Assembly: GCA_016235545.1 (NCBI GenBank)
Contig: JACRKB010000032.1
Location: forward strand, 1 to 64,000
Length of the DNA: 64,000 nucleotides
From: Verrucomicrobiota bacterium
GTDB lineage: Bacteria > Verrucomicrobiota > Verrucomicrobiia > Limisphaerales > SXTU01
Direction: 5' to 3'
Below, piece by piece: positions 54,301-59,197 of this stretch. Positions within the stretch are counted from its first letter, which is position 1. Every line of letters starts with the position of its first letter. Under the pieces are notes generated by a model that saw nothing but the letters and a program-made list of their open reading frames with translations, did no database searches and was not told the DNA's origin. A program made the translations under genes and the position numbers.

Positions 54301-54724
54301 TGAGCCTGTCAATGCCGGCGGCATGGACGCCGCCGGTGTAAATGACATCGAACTCCTTCGCGCACGGCGCTGGCGTGTGGCGCTCGTTGAAGGGGAAGAA
54401 CGCGGGCGTCCAGCGGTCGGTCTCTCCCCGGCGGTTGAGCCACTCGGCGGTGAAGGGGCAGAGCGTGAGGACATTCGCGAAGCGCTCGTCGCGGTCGAGG
54501 TGATGGAAGTCGGTGGCAGACTCGGGCACCAGGAACCGGTTCGGCTCCTCGAGTTCGAGATAGACCGCGCGCTCATCGGGTGGAAGCGCGTCGAGCGCCT
54601 TGAAATCGAAGTGGCCGGCGAAGAAAGCAAAATCGCCGGCGGTCTGGCCGGCGAAGCGGGTGAAGTCGAAGTAGCGCGCGGGGTCCTCGGGGTAGGTCCG
54701 CGCATGGTCGGTGATGACACGCAT
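45377..54724 (-). CDS. Giant modular glycosyltransferase/methyltransferase/TPR protein
   Basis: About 3,115 residues. The ATG at 54724 (MRVITDHARTYPEDPARYFDFTRF) is preferred to 54769 because the 15 extra residues fall over a hairpin. Modules, numbered from 54769: CgeB/GT1-like about 1-340; SAM methyltransferase about 365-520 (RLHLGCGEQRFDGYVNVDF); GT2 about 663-900 (VSIFIPAYNREHYLPTTLDS, LLADDGSTDRT); GT4 about 917-1280; GT2-like about 1335-1590 (AVIFSKDRALQLDATI); GT2 about 1609-1865 (IIIVNDGSPDDT); TPRs about 1870-2060; GT4 about 2100-2450; GT2 about 2590-2820 (FVIAKNEEKFLGQCLDS, VVDTGSTDST); TPRs to the end. No signal peptide or transmembrane helix is seen. It follows a STELLO-like gene and flagellin on the same strand, hence a likely flagellin or surface-polymer glycosylation role. 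Three repeat-encoded linkers mark module joins. Confidence 0.9.
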   Translation of the reverse strand: MRVITDHARTYPEDPARYFDFTRFAGQTAGDFAFFAGHFDFKALDALPPDERAVYLELEEPNRFLVPESATDFHHLDRDERFANVLTLCPFTAEWLNRRGETDRWTPAFFPFNERHTPAPCAKEFDVIYTGGVHAAGIDRLIRDLAPFRHRFVSQLRHPAVTDFNCSYQEKLSLIARSRVTLVHNQLFVTRQQIENVARHAHWRENTAFSQLPLPGSAELLAAAPDQTWPAPQLKSRLFGAAFCRSLILCQRDPWNLVERYFEPGTEFVYFEPDRLQDILRAILADYPRYAAIAERAHQRAVREYSTTAFFEKFLRDLHPAPASKPRWKPTGGGSAERSFLAQLQQAHLWQPGAPLRLHLGCGEQRFDGYVNVDFPPAEHTVQTSVAADIFADIIRLDLPAASVDEVRLHHVFEHFDRPTALALLCRWQRWLKPGGRLTIETPDAEASARLLTEPQPSFAQKQVVLRHLFGSHEAAWAVHYDGWYPAKYQRVLGALGFGEVHCQLGEWQMTRNVTATAVKVVMRSPGELATAVADILRENLVDASASETRLHSIWMEKFTQLHGALTISNSQCQSAECEPNATRRAFSLPRRRGEGGRRPDEGWEVPTPPHVTPHPNPLPSSEEASGSRTAAVCAAPVATATTLSARPPLVSIFIPAYNREHYLPTTLDSLLAQTFGDFEILLADDGSTDRTLAIARDYAQRDPRIRVLALSHRGEVAARNEAVMAAHPGSRYLLNHDSDDLSLPDKLAKLVAHLETHADIAAIGCFAEYFDDTGKSLGCPPLEHEPARIRATFGKLNSMVNSAALIRRAVFEQVGPYREAFRSVDDYDFFARALLAGFELANLPEVLHRIRLHPASVGSTRAQQQEELAAIIRADYQAGQVASRATTPEARTPRRAGGSTRLNLLHTVEFYAPHTGGAELVVQQLSERLARRGHRVTVATTKLPDRAFRELNGVGIVEFAVSGKLAEGVNGEFARYQQFLREFNCDVMMNYAAQQWATDLAMPLLQELRPRRANVLAPCGYSALADAGTLRWPQFRAYFQDFLPAVLPLYDAAVYHSATYQDFAFGERLGLKNGLVIPNGTDTDEFTRPLAVNFREKYRLTTRHFGLCVANFMPGKGQERVLETVRRMARPDFTMVFIGHDGGTLAALRAQAAGLNVRFLTGVPREDVVAAFRSADVFLFGSHVEASPLVIIEAKAARLPFVSTDCGNVREWQGGVVCAPDDMAAQASHLLDNESLRVQLAEAGHREWKEKLTWDSVVDRWEELYLRLAHARTRAGDLQSPSVASPATSGCCNAPSPVAVAPTAGDCKSSAQPLEPAAITAVIFSKDRALQLDATIRSFYRHCRDAGRAKLRVLHCASDTAHRVQYAALTREYPAAEFIAEQRFKTDLLQSIAGADQVLFLVDDNLFVRDFTLAELSAQLAIEPRAVGHSLRLGRNTTYCYPLNRAQALPTFAEPGAATLAFAWPGADCDFAYPLEVSSSLYRLADLRPLLESLDFNNPNTLEARLAESAPRFRESHPLLLCVPQSLTFCAPVNKVQADFNNRAGARNELSPATLARLFAEGQRVNVAAYDGFTPNACHQEVELLLVAKSACPPLVSVVIPCFKQAHLLPEAVASVLAQTHAEWEIIIVNDGSPDDTSAVAERLIRENPSHRIHLLNQPNQGLAMARNNGIALALGKHILPLDADDGLAPDFLAKTVAVLEANPDTHIVFTDLLRFGDADGVFQTGEFSLAKLATLNQLNYCSLYRREVFDAVGGYNPNLVWGYEDWDFWIGAAERGFKARKIAEPLFRYRIKAGSMLTTAAKRDAELRARIVLNHPKTYDAASHEWASQVWARVAPEAEAQRPAVFVSEHIARAETHFSQGNLPGARDALRQAVALLPESGELREALGSVLFQLGELEPARVEFVLAVRHKPRSAAAHLKLATTAVQLGRVEEFEAALARALELEPENLDALRLLARLNREAGRWADAAKVFGRILQQSPDCVDTLLGLAFCLQHAGDRETARLVIARALELEPDNAIAKENLAVLCGGGNDRAEAVETAAASPAHSTGLKPGADERVEESALRAAQGSAVPASPPREAAATPDRTLRVTYLIESILGVTGGNQTLLRQAEELRRKGHDVTIVTRTEKPDWFQFQVRVVRVPEGQGMATSVPPSDVVVSTYFTNTHELKAVTAPVKVYYAQGDQYVFADATLPDTEQHRLLRELSGLSYQAPGVRFVANSHNLARAVERTTGRKADAILPVCTDQTVFRPLSRALPGSKLRLLIVGPDSRGTREEPLTFKGIQEIHDALTLLAKRCPHFTAVRISGTGPEIFAKFPCEFHVAPADELKTFLFGTADILIYASHYDSCPRPPQEAMAAGAAVVCTDTPGAREYCREGVNCLLVPVGSPEAIAEAVEKLMRDRSLRERLVQGGLATAKDFPREREWDEWEKLLLAFAGEGQRAAPAPAPAPFITDVARGGDTASGSLPTFQLKLPPVGRVGDLTVARAALQRGQHFAAWTETLMALEARPFHPEAWLLLAETAQAAGDVAMARECAARARQLVPHWRAAKRFHKALQSRGRVSNVRWPALPAKAGQPRLTIFVIAKNEEKFLGQCLDSVRGLADQLIVVDTGSTDSTVEIAKMRGAEVYSHPWEDDFSAARNAALAHATGDWVMFLDADEELPACEHAKLRADMAAADVLAVRLRLQNVGQEEDGQCYVPRLWRNAPGLFFYGRVHEQVFPSILVKCEAWGMETRLGTATLRHHGYSAEVIADRNKIERNLRLLRRAIEELPGEPMLLMNMGLELVRSGQLREGLEHYRSAFSQLAGLPKKDVVPELREALLTQYVCHLHTAKEFAEVLRVVESPLAQQGGLTASIHFMAGLAALELKQFSDGAGQMHQCLAKRDEPTLSPVNRDIRKAGPHHVLALCRWGAGQHAETEKAFLAALAEDAGARAARFDFARWLGERGRVVDALQTLHAMVGDAAQEPHVWLLGGQLALSRPEFIEFAADWTGEAVAHFPEHNGVLVQRAEALMLSQQSSEALALLRRSSQRGNAIHESARLLLELVEGTETASFAAGEAAVSREFVRWYRRLISFSAGELLATINERLEALRPHLPTAARVLSEAMEEAGQPVAA
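48559..48578. repeat. Perfect palindrome CACCGGGCTTCAGCCCGGTG inside the giant gene
   Basis: The arms CACCGGGCT and AGCCCGGTG are perfect complements with a 2-nt loop. The stretch is read in frame as STGLKPGAD between the TPR block and the second GT4 module. The flanking CTCCACCCTCTCATCAG is also repeat-like. Confidence 0.7.
50788..50902. repeat. Inverted pair of GTGCCGGCGACTTGCAGTCGCC repeats inside the giant gene
   Basis: TGCCGACGACTTGCAGTCGCCGGC at one end and GACGGCGACTGCAAGTCGCCGGCAC at the other form an inverted pair of about 25 bp around an 60-70 bp centre. In frame it encodes AGDLQSPSVASPATSGCCNAPS and TAGDCKSSAQP between the first GT4 and the next GT2-like module. The outer 25 bp match the intergenic copy at 26021 exactly. 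Confidence 0.8.
52850..53030. repeat. Mosaic repeat inside the giant gene, copy of the 35.05-kb intergenic element
   Basis: It contains GAGGGTTGGGGTGAGGGG, then CCGAGGAAGGGAGAAGGCGCG and GCATTGGGAATTG. It is read in frame as NSQCQSAECEPNATRRAFSL, then RRRGEGGRRPDEG and PHPNPLPSSEE, the kind of peptide obtained by translating interspersed repeats. It lies between the methyltransferase and the first GT2 module. Confidence 0.8.
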
Positions 54725-54788
54725 AAAGTTTTTCGGGCTGGGTGCGCCAGCCCGGTTGCAATCGCTCAATCCACGGCGGGAAGAGGTT

Positions 54789-55826
54789 TTAGTTGCGCTG
54801 TGCGCGGCGCACGTCGCGCACCCAGGCGAGGCCCAGCTCGAAGACGACGGGCGGGATGTAGGCCTTGCCTTGCAGGCCGAGGTAGAGGCGTTCGAGCTTC
54901 TCGACGATGTCGCCGTCGCCGAGCTTTAGTTCGAGAAGGTCGCGGCAGAACTGCGGTGTGTGCTCCATGCCGAAGACCTCGTCCTTGAGGTTGCGCCACC
55001 GGCTCTGCGGGTTGCGTTCCTGCCAGACGTAGGGCTTGCCGTAATGCACATGGTAGTCAGTCTCCATCATGATGCGCTCGGCGATGTAGGAGGCCCAGAT
55101 GTCGTCGTAGCGGCCCACGCCGACGAGGACCATGAGCAGCGGGGCCAGCTCGGCGACGAAGCCGGTGTTCTGCGTGTTGAACGGCGAGAAAGTGCCGCGC
55201 TCGACGCTCACGCCGGTGTGGAGCAGGTCGGAGAAGTGCTGGACGAGCGGCTGGTTCGTGATGCGGTCCATCGCGTCAATGTCCGGGTCGCCGAGCCACA
55301 GGCCTGCGGCGACGCCGACGCGACGGTTGGTGCAGGGGCGGAGCTGGAACGGCGCGGCGGGCTGGCGCTGCTCGTAGGAGAAGCCGCGATGAAAGACATT
55401 CGGCAAGAGCATCGTGCCGATGTTGAACCAGCCGCCGGGAAGCTGGCAGTTTGATGCGGAGATGCCGGAGTAGGGGGCGTTGAAGACCTTGTCGAAGCTC
55501 GTGAAATAGTCGTCGCCGACCGGGAGGTTGTCGTCGTCAATCGAGATGATGACCTCGGCCTTCTGGCGGATGGCTTCAAGCAACGGGAGGTTGCGCCGCA
55601 TGATTTTGTTCCAGCCGATGATTTCGGAGGACTCGTAGCCGAGGTTCGCCTGGTCCTCGTCGCTGAGATACACGGCGTTGCCGAGGGACTCGACGAAACG
55701 GCGGGTCTCGGCGTGCGGCGTCTTCTTGTCGCCAGCCACGATGATGGACACGTCGGGGCCGAGCTGGCGGTAGCGTTCGAGAACTTTGGGAACGAAAATG
55801 GTGGTGGTGATGAGGGCGGTTTTCAT
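54789..55826 (-). CDS. STELLO-like (DUF288-type) glycosyltransferase
   Basis: The ATG at 55826 (MKTALITTTIFVPKVLERYRQL) gives 345 residues. The pattern KTALITTTIFVPKVLERY, IIVAGDKKTP, VYLSDEDQANLGYESSEIIGWNKIMRRN and the metal-binding VIISIDDDNLPVGDDYF match STELLO/DUF288-type and reversibly-glycosylated-polypeptide-like transferases. The middle part (TGFVAELAPLLMVLVGVGRYDDIWASYIAERIM) contributes the acceptor side. These enzymes use nucleotide-sugar donors. It lies between flagellin (a terminator hairpin intervenes) and the giant glycosyltransferase gene, all on the same strand, so a part in flagellin or surface glycan assembly is inferred. Length is normal for the catalytic domain. Confidence 0.8.
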   Translation of the reverse strand: MKTALITTTIFVPKVLERYRQLGPDVSIIVAGDKKTPHAETRRFVESLGNAVYLSDEDQANLGYESSEIIGWNKIMRRNLPLLEAIRQKAEVIISIDDDNLPVGDDYFTSFDKVFNAPYSGISASNCQLPGGWFNIGTMLLPNVFHRGFSYEQRQPAAPFQLRPCTNRRVGVAAGLWLGDPDIDAMDRITNQPLVQHFSDLLHTGVSVERGTFSPFNTQNTGFVAELAPLLMVLVGVGRYDDIWASYIAERIMMETDYHVHYGKPYVWQERNPQSRWRNLKDEVFGMEHTPQFCRDLLELKLGDGDIVEKLERLYLGLQGKAYIPPVVFELGLAWVRDVRRAQRN

Positions 55827-55857
55827 GCGGGGCGGAGAGGAGTTGACTTGGTGAAAC

Positions 55858-55886
55858 GCGGCCCCGCCCACAGCGGGCGGGGCCGC
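55858..55886 (-). terminator. Terminator hairpin downstream of flagellin
   Basis: GCGGCCCCGCCC and GGGCGGGGCCGC form a perfect 12-bp stem with a 5-nt loop, 27 nt after the flagellin stop. On the transcribed strand only three T residues follow (GTTTCACC), so termination may be partial, allowing some read-through into the glycosyltransferase genes. Confidence 0.65.
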
Positions 55887-55912
55887 GCCAACACCCAACG
55901 AACACAACCAAA

Positions 55913-56716
55913 TTACTGCAACAGCCGGAGCACGCTCTGCGGAAGCTGGTTGGCTTGCGCGAGCATGGCGGTGCCGGACTGGACAAGGATGTTGTAACGG
56001 GCGTAGGCGGTGGATTCGTCAGCGACGTCCACGTCCTTGATGCGCGAGCTGGCGGCGGTGAGGTTCTCGCGGCTGACGGCTACCTGCTCGGCGGTGCTGT
56101 TGAGCCGGGACTGAAACGCGCCGAGGTTGGCACGGTCGCTGGCGAGCTGGGTGATGGCCGTTTTCACGGTGGTCAGCGCGGCAGCGGCTGAAGCAGCGGT
56201 GGCCACCGAGGCGCTGGTCGCGCCCGTGTAGGCGGCGATACCCAGGTTGATGCCGGACATCGAGAAGGTGTTGCCTTCCGAATCCACGGTGACACTCAGC
56301 GAGGCGGACGCGAACAGGCTCACGCCGTTGAAGTCCTTGCTGGCCGAGCTGGTGACGAAGCTGGACAACTGGCTGAACTCCGACTGATAGAGGGACCGGT
56401 CGGTGTCGGTCTTCGTCACATCCTGCGCGAGGATGGAAAGCTCGCTCATGCGGTCGAGGGCACGGCCGATCTTCTGGAGGAAGCCATCCTGCGTCTGCGT
56501 GAACGAGATTGCGTTGCCGAGGTTTGACTTCGCGGCGGCGAGACGGTTGACCTGCGCGTCGAGCTTGAGCGAGACAGCGAGGCCTGCGGCGTCGTCGGCG
56601 GGGTTGGTGATTTTGGAGCCGGAACTGAGACGGTTCAGCGACTTGCCGAGCATGCTCTGGCTCTCCTGAAGGTTCCGGGCAGCGGACTGCGCCTGGATGT
56701 TTGTGTTGATGACCAT
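55913..56716 (-). CDS. fliC: Flagellin
   Basis: The 267-residue filament subunit starts MVINTNIQAQSAARNLQESQSMLGKSLNRLSSGSKITNPADDAAGLAVS, the conserved D0/D1 region, and ends SAYARYNILVQSGTAMLAQANQLPQSVLRLLQ-like (DESTAYARYNILVQSGTAMLAQANQ). The centre is only about 60 residues and rich in Ser/Thr/Ala (SGINLGIAAYTGATSASVATAASAAAA), so the filament surface is small but has many possible O-glycosylation sites. It lies 15 nt after csrA, in one apparent transcript with fliW and csrA. FliW binds the flagellin C-terminal region. A terminator hairpin follows. It is the only flagellin gene in the window. Confidence 0.95.
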   Translation of the reverse strand: MVINTNIQAQSAARNLQESQSMLGKSLNRLSSGSKITNPADDAAGLAVSLKLDAQVNRLAAAKSNLGNAISFTQTQDGFLQKIGRALDRMSELSILAQDVTKTDTDRSLYQSEFSQLSSFVTSSASKDFNGVSLFASASLSVTVDSEGNTFSMSGINLGIAAYTGATSASVATAASAAAALTTVKTAITQLASDRANLGAFQSRLNSTAEQVAVSRENLTAASSRIKDVDVADESTAYARYNILVQSGTAMLAQANQLPQSVLRLLQ

Positions 56717-56731
56717 AGCGGTGATGACTGG

Positions 56732-57022
56732 TTATGTTTTTTGGGTGGGCTCGACCGGTGAAACAGTCACCAGGCGGGATTTTGCCGGAGGGCAAAGGGG
56801 TTCGTTTTGAGGCGAAAGCTTGGGCAGCGGGGCTCGGCCATGCGTGAGCGCGGCCTGGTTGCTCTGCTGGATTTCGAGATATAGTTCCTCGCGGTGGATG
56901 GGAACGTCGGCAGGAGCGGTGATGCCCACCTTCACCGTGTCGCCGTCCACCCGGATGATCTTCACTGTGATGCGGCCATCAATGATGATGCTTTCACCGA
57001 GTTTGCGGGCAAGGACGAGCAT
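56732..57022 (-). CDS. csrA: Carbon storage regulator CsrA, with C-terminal extension
   Basis: CsrA binds GGA-containing hairpins in mRNA leaders and blocks translation, including that of flagellin in many bacteria. The core is intact: MLVLARKLGESIIIDGRITVKIIRVDGDTVKVGITAPADVPIHREELYLEI, with Arg in HREE at the RNA-binding surface. At 96 residues it is longer than usual (about 60-75); the extra part (TLHGRAPLPKLSPQNEPLCPPAKSRLVTVSP-type sequence) is proline-rich and of unknown use. It starts 3 nt after fliW ends and stops 15 nt before flagellin. FliW, CsrA and flagellin form the known feedback switch. Confidence 0.94.
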   Translation of the reverse strand: MLVLARKLGESIIIDGRITVKIIRVDGDTVKVGITAPADVPIHREELYLEIQQSNQAALTHGRAPLPKLSPQNEPLCPPAKSRLVTVSPVEPTQKT

Positions 57023-57025
57023 GGC

Positions 57026-57457
57026 TCAGGCGGTGACGGAGATGGGCTGGCAGACGGGCAGCTCGGCAGCGTTGAGCGGGACGATCTGTTTGCCAATCAA
57101 AGTGCGACGGTTGACCAGCACGGGGCCCTTGAGATTGACCGTGGCGTTGTTCTGGCCGCGCAGAGTGACGAGGTTGAAGACGAGCGCGTCCTCCGGTGCG
57201 CGGAGATCGAGGAACCTCACATCCTCGTCGCTGATCTCAGGCTCGTAGTCTGCCGCGACCGCTGTCGGGGACACGACCACGAAGGCGAGATTCGGCTGGT
57301 CAAGCACCTGCAACCACAGGAAGGGCGCCTCCTCGGGCCGCGACAACAGGACGTAGCGTTTGAACTGCTCGAAGCCGAGCAGGCCCAGTGGAAGTTGGAG
57401 GACGTTCTCGTCACGCACCGGCACCTGATCGATTGTTGATATTTCAGAGGTCTTCAT
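57026..57457 (-). CDS. fliW: Flagellar assembly factor FliW
   Basis: FliW binds CsrA and releases it from flagellin mRNA; free flagellin in turn titrates FliW. The ATG at 57457 (MKTSEISTIDQVPVRDENVLQLP) gives 143 residues. It shows GLLGFEQFKRYVLLSRPEEAPFLWLQVLDQPNLAFVVV, the family core, and VLVNRRTLIGKQIV near the end. The track's 14-residue extension would place the start upstream of the transcription start predicted from a sigma-54 promoter at 57483-57498. It is the first gene of the fliW-csrA-flagellin unit. The length is normal. Confidence 0.93.
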   Translation of the reverse strand: MKTSEISTIDQVPVRDENVLQLPLGLLGFEQFKRYVLLSRPEEAPFLWLQVLDQPNLAFVVVSPTAVAADYEPEISDEDVRFLDLRAPEDALVFNLVTLRGQNNATVNLKGPVLVNRRTLIGKQIVPLNAAELPVCQPISVTA

Positions 57458-57482
57458 AGTCTTGCGTCGTCTGGCCACGTTC

Positions 57483-57498
57483 AGCAGTGCTCGTGCCA
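57483..57498 (-). promoter_or_regulatory. Sigma-54 promoter of fliW-csrA-flagellin
   Basis: On the minus strand the sequence TGGCACGAGCACTGCT matches the consensus TGGCACG-N4-TTGCW with one difference (C for the first T), and has the required GG-N10-GC spacing. Transcription would start near 57472, 15 nt before the fliW ATG. Confidence 0.75.
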
Positions 57499-57790
57499 CG
57501 GGAGAAAATCGGGCTTTGCGTTCGGAAAACCAACGAATCCACGGGATTCGGATCTTGGGCTAGGCAATTTCATCCGCGCGAGGGGTGAAAGTTTCCCTGC
57601 CGTGTGGACATGGCCTCTCGCTTGAAACAATCGGCGGATTTTCTCTTCAGGCCCACCGTGCTGCTGCCGATGACTGGTTGGAACTCGCGCCTCTGCCGCA
57701 GTTCGCAACCGCCTGCGGAGAATGCTCTCCGGCAGGCAGCGAGCACGATGCAGGCGCGGTCTGCGGCGGCGCAGACAACCAACTGGCCAT
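57499..57790. other. Divergent intergenic region between fliW and the CheD-like gene
   Basis: Apart from the sigma-54 promoter at its fliW edge I see no gene. The cheD-side half is GC-rich with short Arg-rich ORFs that look like spurious coding. No GG-N10-GC element faces the CheD-like gene, and no convincing sigma-28 (FliA) sequence was found. Confidence 0.45.
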
Positions 57791-58321
57791 ATGCTTTCAA
57801 CCAGCCGGGCAGGCTACGAGCAGCGCATCATCCCCATCGGCGGGCTCCTGGTCTGCGACAACCCAAAAGTCGTCCTCTGCTCCCACGCCATTGGGATGGG
57901 TGTGGTGCTCGCGGCCTGCGACCCAGTCGCGCGCGTCGGCGGCCTCTTCCATGCCTTGCTGCCGGAGGCGCAGGCGCATCCTTCGCGGGCAAAAGAGAAG
58001 CCCGGCCTCTTTCTGGACGCCGGGCTGGAGGCACTCGAATCAACCATGCGGGCAAGCGGCGCGGTCTCATCCCGGATCCAATACTTCGCCTCCGGAGGCA
58101 CTCAGGTCATGGGCACAAGCGGCAACCTCAACATAGGCCTGCGCAACACTGACACGCTTCACCGCTTGCTGGCAGCCCAGGGAATCACGCTCACCGGTGC
58201 AAACCTCGGTGGCTATTCTTGTCGATCGTTCTATCTCGCCATCGAATCCGGGGCAGCCAGCGTCATGCTCTCCGGCCACCTCCAAGAACTCCCGTTATGT
58301 CCCCCATTGACGACTACCTGA
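57791..58321 (+). CDS. cheD: CheD-like protein, catalytic cysteine not conserved
   Basis: The ATG at 57791 (MLSTSRAGYEQRIIPIGG) gives 176 residues. The family pattern is visible: CDNPKVVLCSHAIGMGVVLAACDPVARVGGLFHALLP, YFASGGTQVMG, NIGLRNTDTLHRLLAAQGITLTGANLGGYSCRSFYLAIESG. CheD deamidates glutamines of chemoreceptors. By hand alignment with Thermotoga CheD, the active histidine (FHALLP) is kept, but the catalytic cysteine of GLGSC falls on Gly (IGMG), and the nearby Thr is also not evident. Other cysteines are close, so misalignment is possible. The gene overlaps the HDOD gene downstream by 25 nt. Confidence 0.78.
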   Translation: MLSTSRAGYEQRIIPIGGLLVCDNPKVVLCSHAIGMGVVLAACDPVARVGGLFHALLPEAQAHPSRAKEKPGLFLDAGLEALESTMRASGAVSSRIQYFASGGTQVMGTSGNLNIGLRNTDTLHRLLAAQGITLTGANLGGYSCRSFYLAIESGAASVMLSGHLQELPLCPPLTTT

Positions 58322-59145
58322 GCCGGGTCAAACACCTGCCGCCCGCCCCGCGCATCCTGCCGGAGCTGCTCCAGCTTCTGCGCCACCCCGACGTGGACGC
58401 CGACCAGGTCGTCAGCCTCATCAAATACGACCCGGCCCTCACCGCCGGCGTGCTCCATCTCGCCAACAGCGCCTACTTCGGCTCCGCCCGCCCGGCGGAA
58501 GATTTGAGCGAGGCCGTGACCCGGCTTGGCTTTCAGCAAGTCTATATCCTGGTCGCCGCCATCAGCGGTGCCCGCAGCCTGGCACCCGCTCAAAAAGGCT
58601 ACGGCATGGGCAGCGGCGACCTCTGGCGGCATTCTGCCACAAGCGCTGTTGCCGCCCAGATCATCGCCAAAGACCTTGGCGACGATATGGACCTGGTTTT
58701 CACCGCCGCCCTCCTGCACGACATCGGCAAGATTGTGCTCTCGGACACATTGGAGTCCACCTACGCAGTCATCGTGCGCGAGACATCGCTCAACCGCTAC
58801 CCGCTCCTGGAGGTCGAGCGGCGCATCCTGGGCTTCGACCATGCGCAAGTGGGCGGCCGCCTGCTGGCCAAGTGGAATTTCCCCGCCAACCTTGTCGCCG
58901 CAGTCGAGCACCACCACCAGCCCGACCAGGCAGGCGAACACACTCGGCTCGCCGCCTACGCCCACATCGGCAACCTCGTCGCCTACGCCATGGGCCAGGG
59001 CTACGGCAACGCTGCTTACGCTCTTGAACCCAGCCCCGCCGCGTTCCAACTACTTGGGCTGGCAGAAGACTCGCTGACGGAATTCATGATGCGCACCTTT
59101 GATCAGATGGGCATCATTGATGCGCTCTTCCGGGTGAAGCCGTGA
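58297..59145 (+). CDS. HDOD-domain protein
   Basis: The ATG at 58297 (MSPIDDYLSRVKHLPPAPRI) gives 282 residues and overlaps the CheD-like gene by 25 nt in another frame. HDOD features: LPPAPRILPELLQLLRHPDVDADQVVSLIKYDPALTAGVLHLANSAYFG, FTAALLHDIGKIVLSDTL, and LGFDHAQVGGRLLAKWNFP, with HHHQPD near the end of the domain. HDOD proteins are non-enzymatic or weakly characterised output modules linked to motility and chemotaxis. This is the fourth HD-type signalling gene in the right third of the window; its pairing with CheD suggests a chemotaxis role. It has no receiver domain, so it would be controlled by binding partners. Confidence 0.9.
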   Translation: MSPIDDYLSRVKHLPPAPRILPELLQLLRHPDVDADQVVSLIKYDPALTAGVLHLANSAYFGSARPAEDLSEAVTRLGFQQVYILVAAISGARSLAPAQKGYGMGSGDLWRHSATSAVAAQIIAKDLGDDMDLVFTAALLHDIGKIVLSDTLESTYAVIVRETSLNRYPLLEVERRILGFDHAQVGGRLLAKWNFPANLVAAVEHHHQPDQAGEHTRLAAYAHIGNLVAYAMGQGYGNAAYALEPSPAAFQLLGLAEDSLTEFMMRTFDQMGIIDALFRVKP

Positions 59146-59197
59146 TGCAGCGCGGTCGACCCGGGCCACACTGAAGCTGAAACTGCGCGCGCCCCTT

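Noticed and set aside
52451-54988. 845-residue plus-strand ORF
   Set aside because: Also antisense to the giant gene and the STELLO-like gene, without recognisable motifs.
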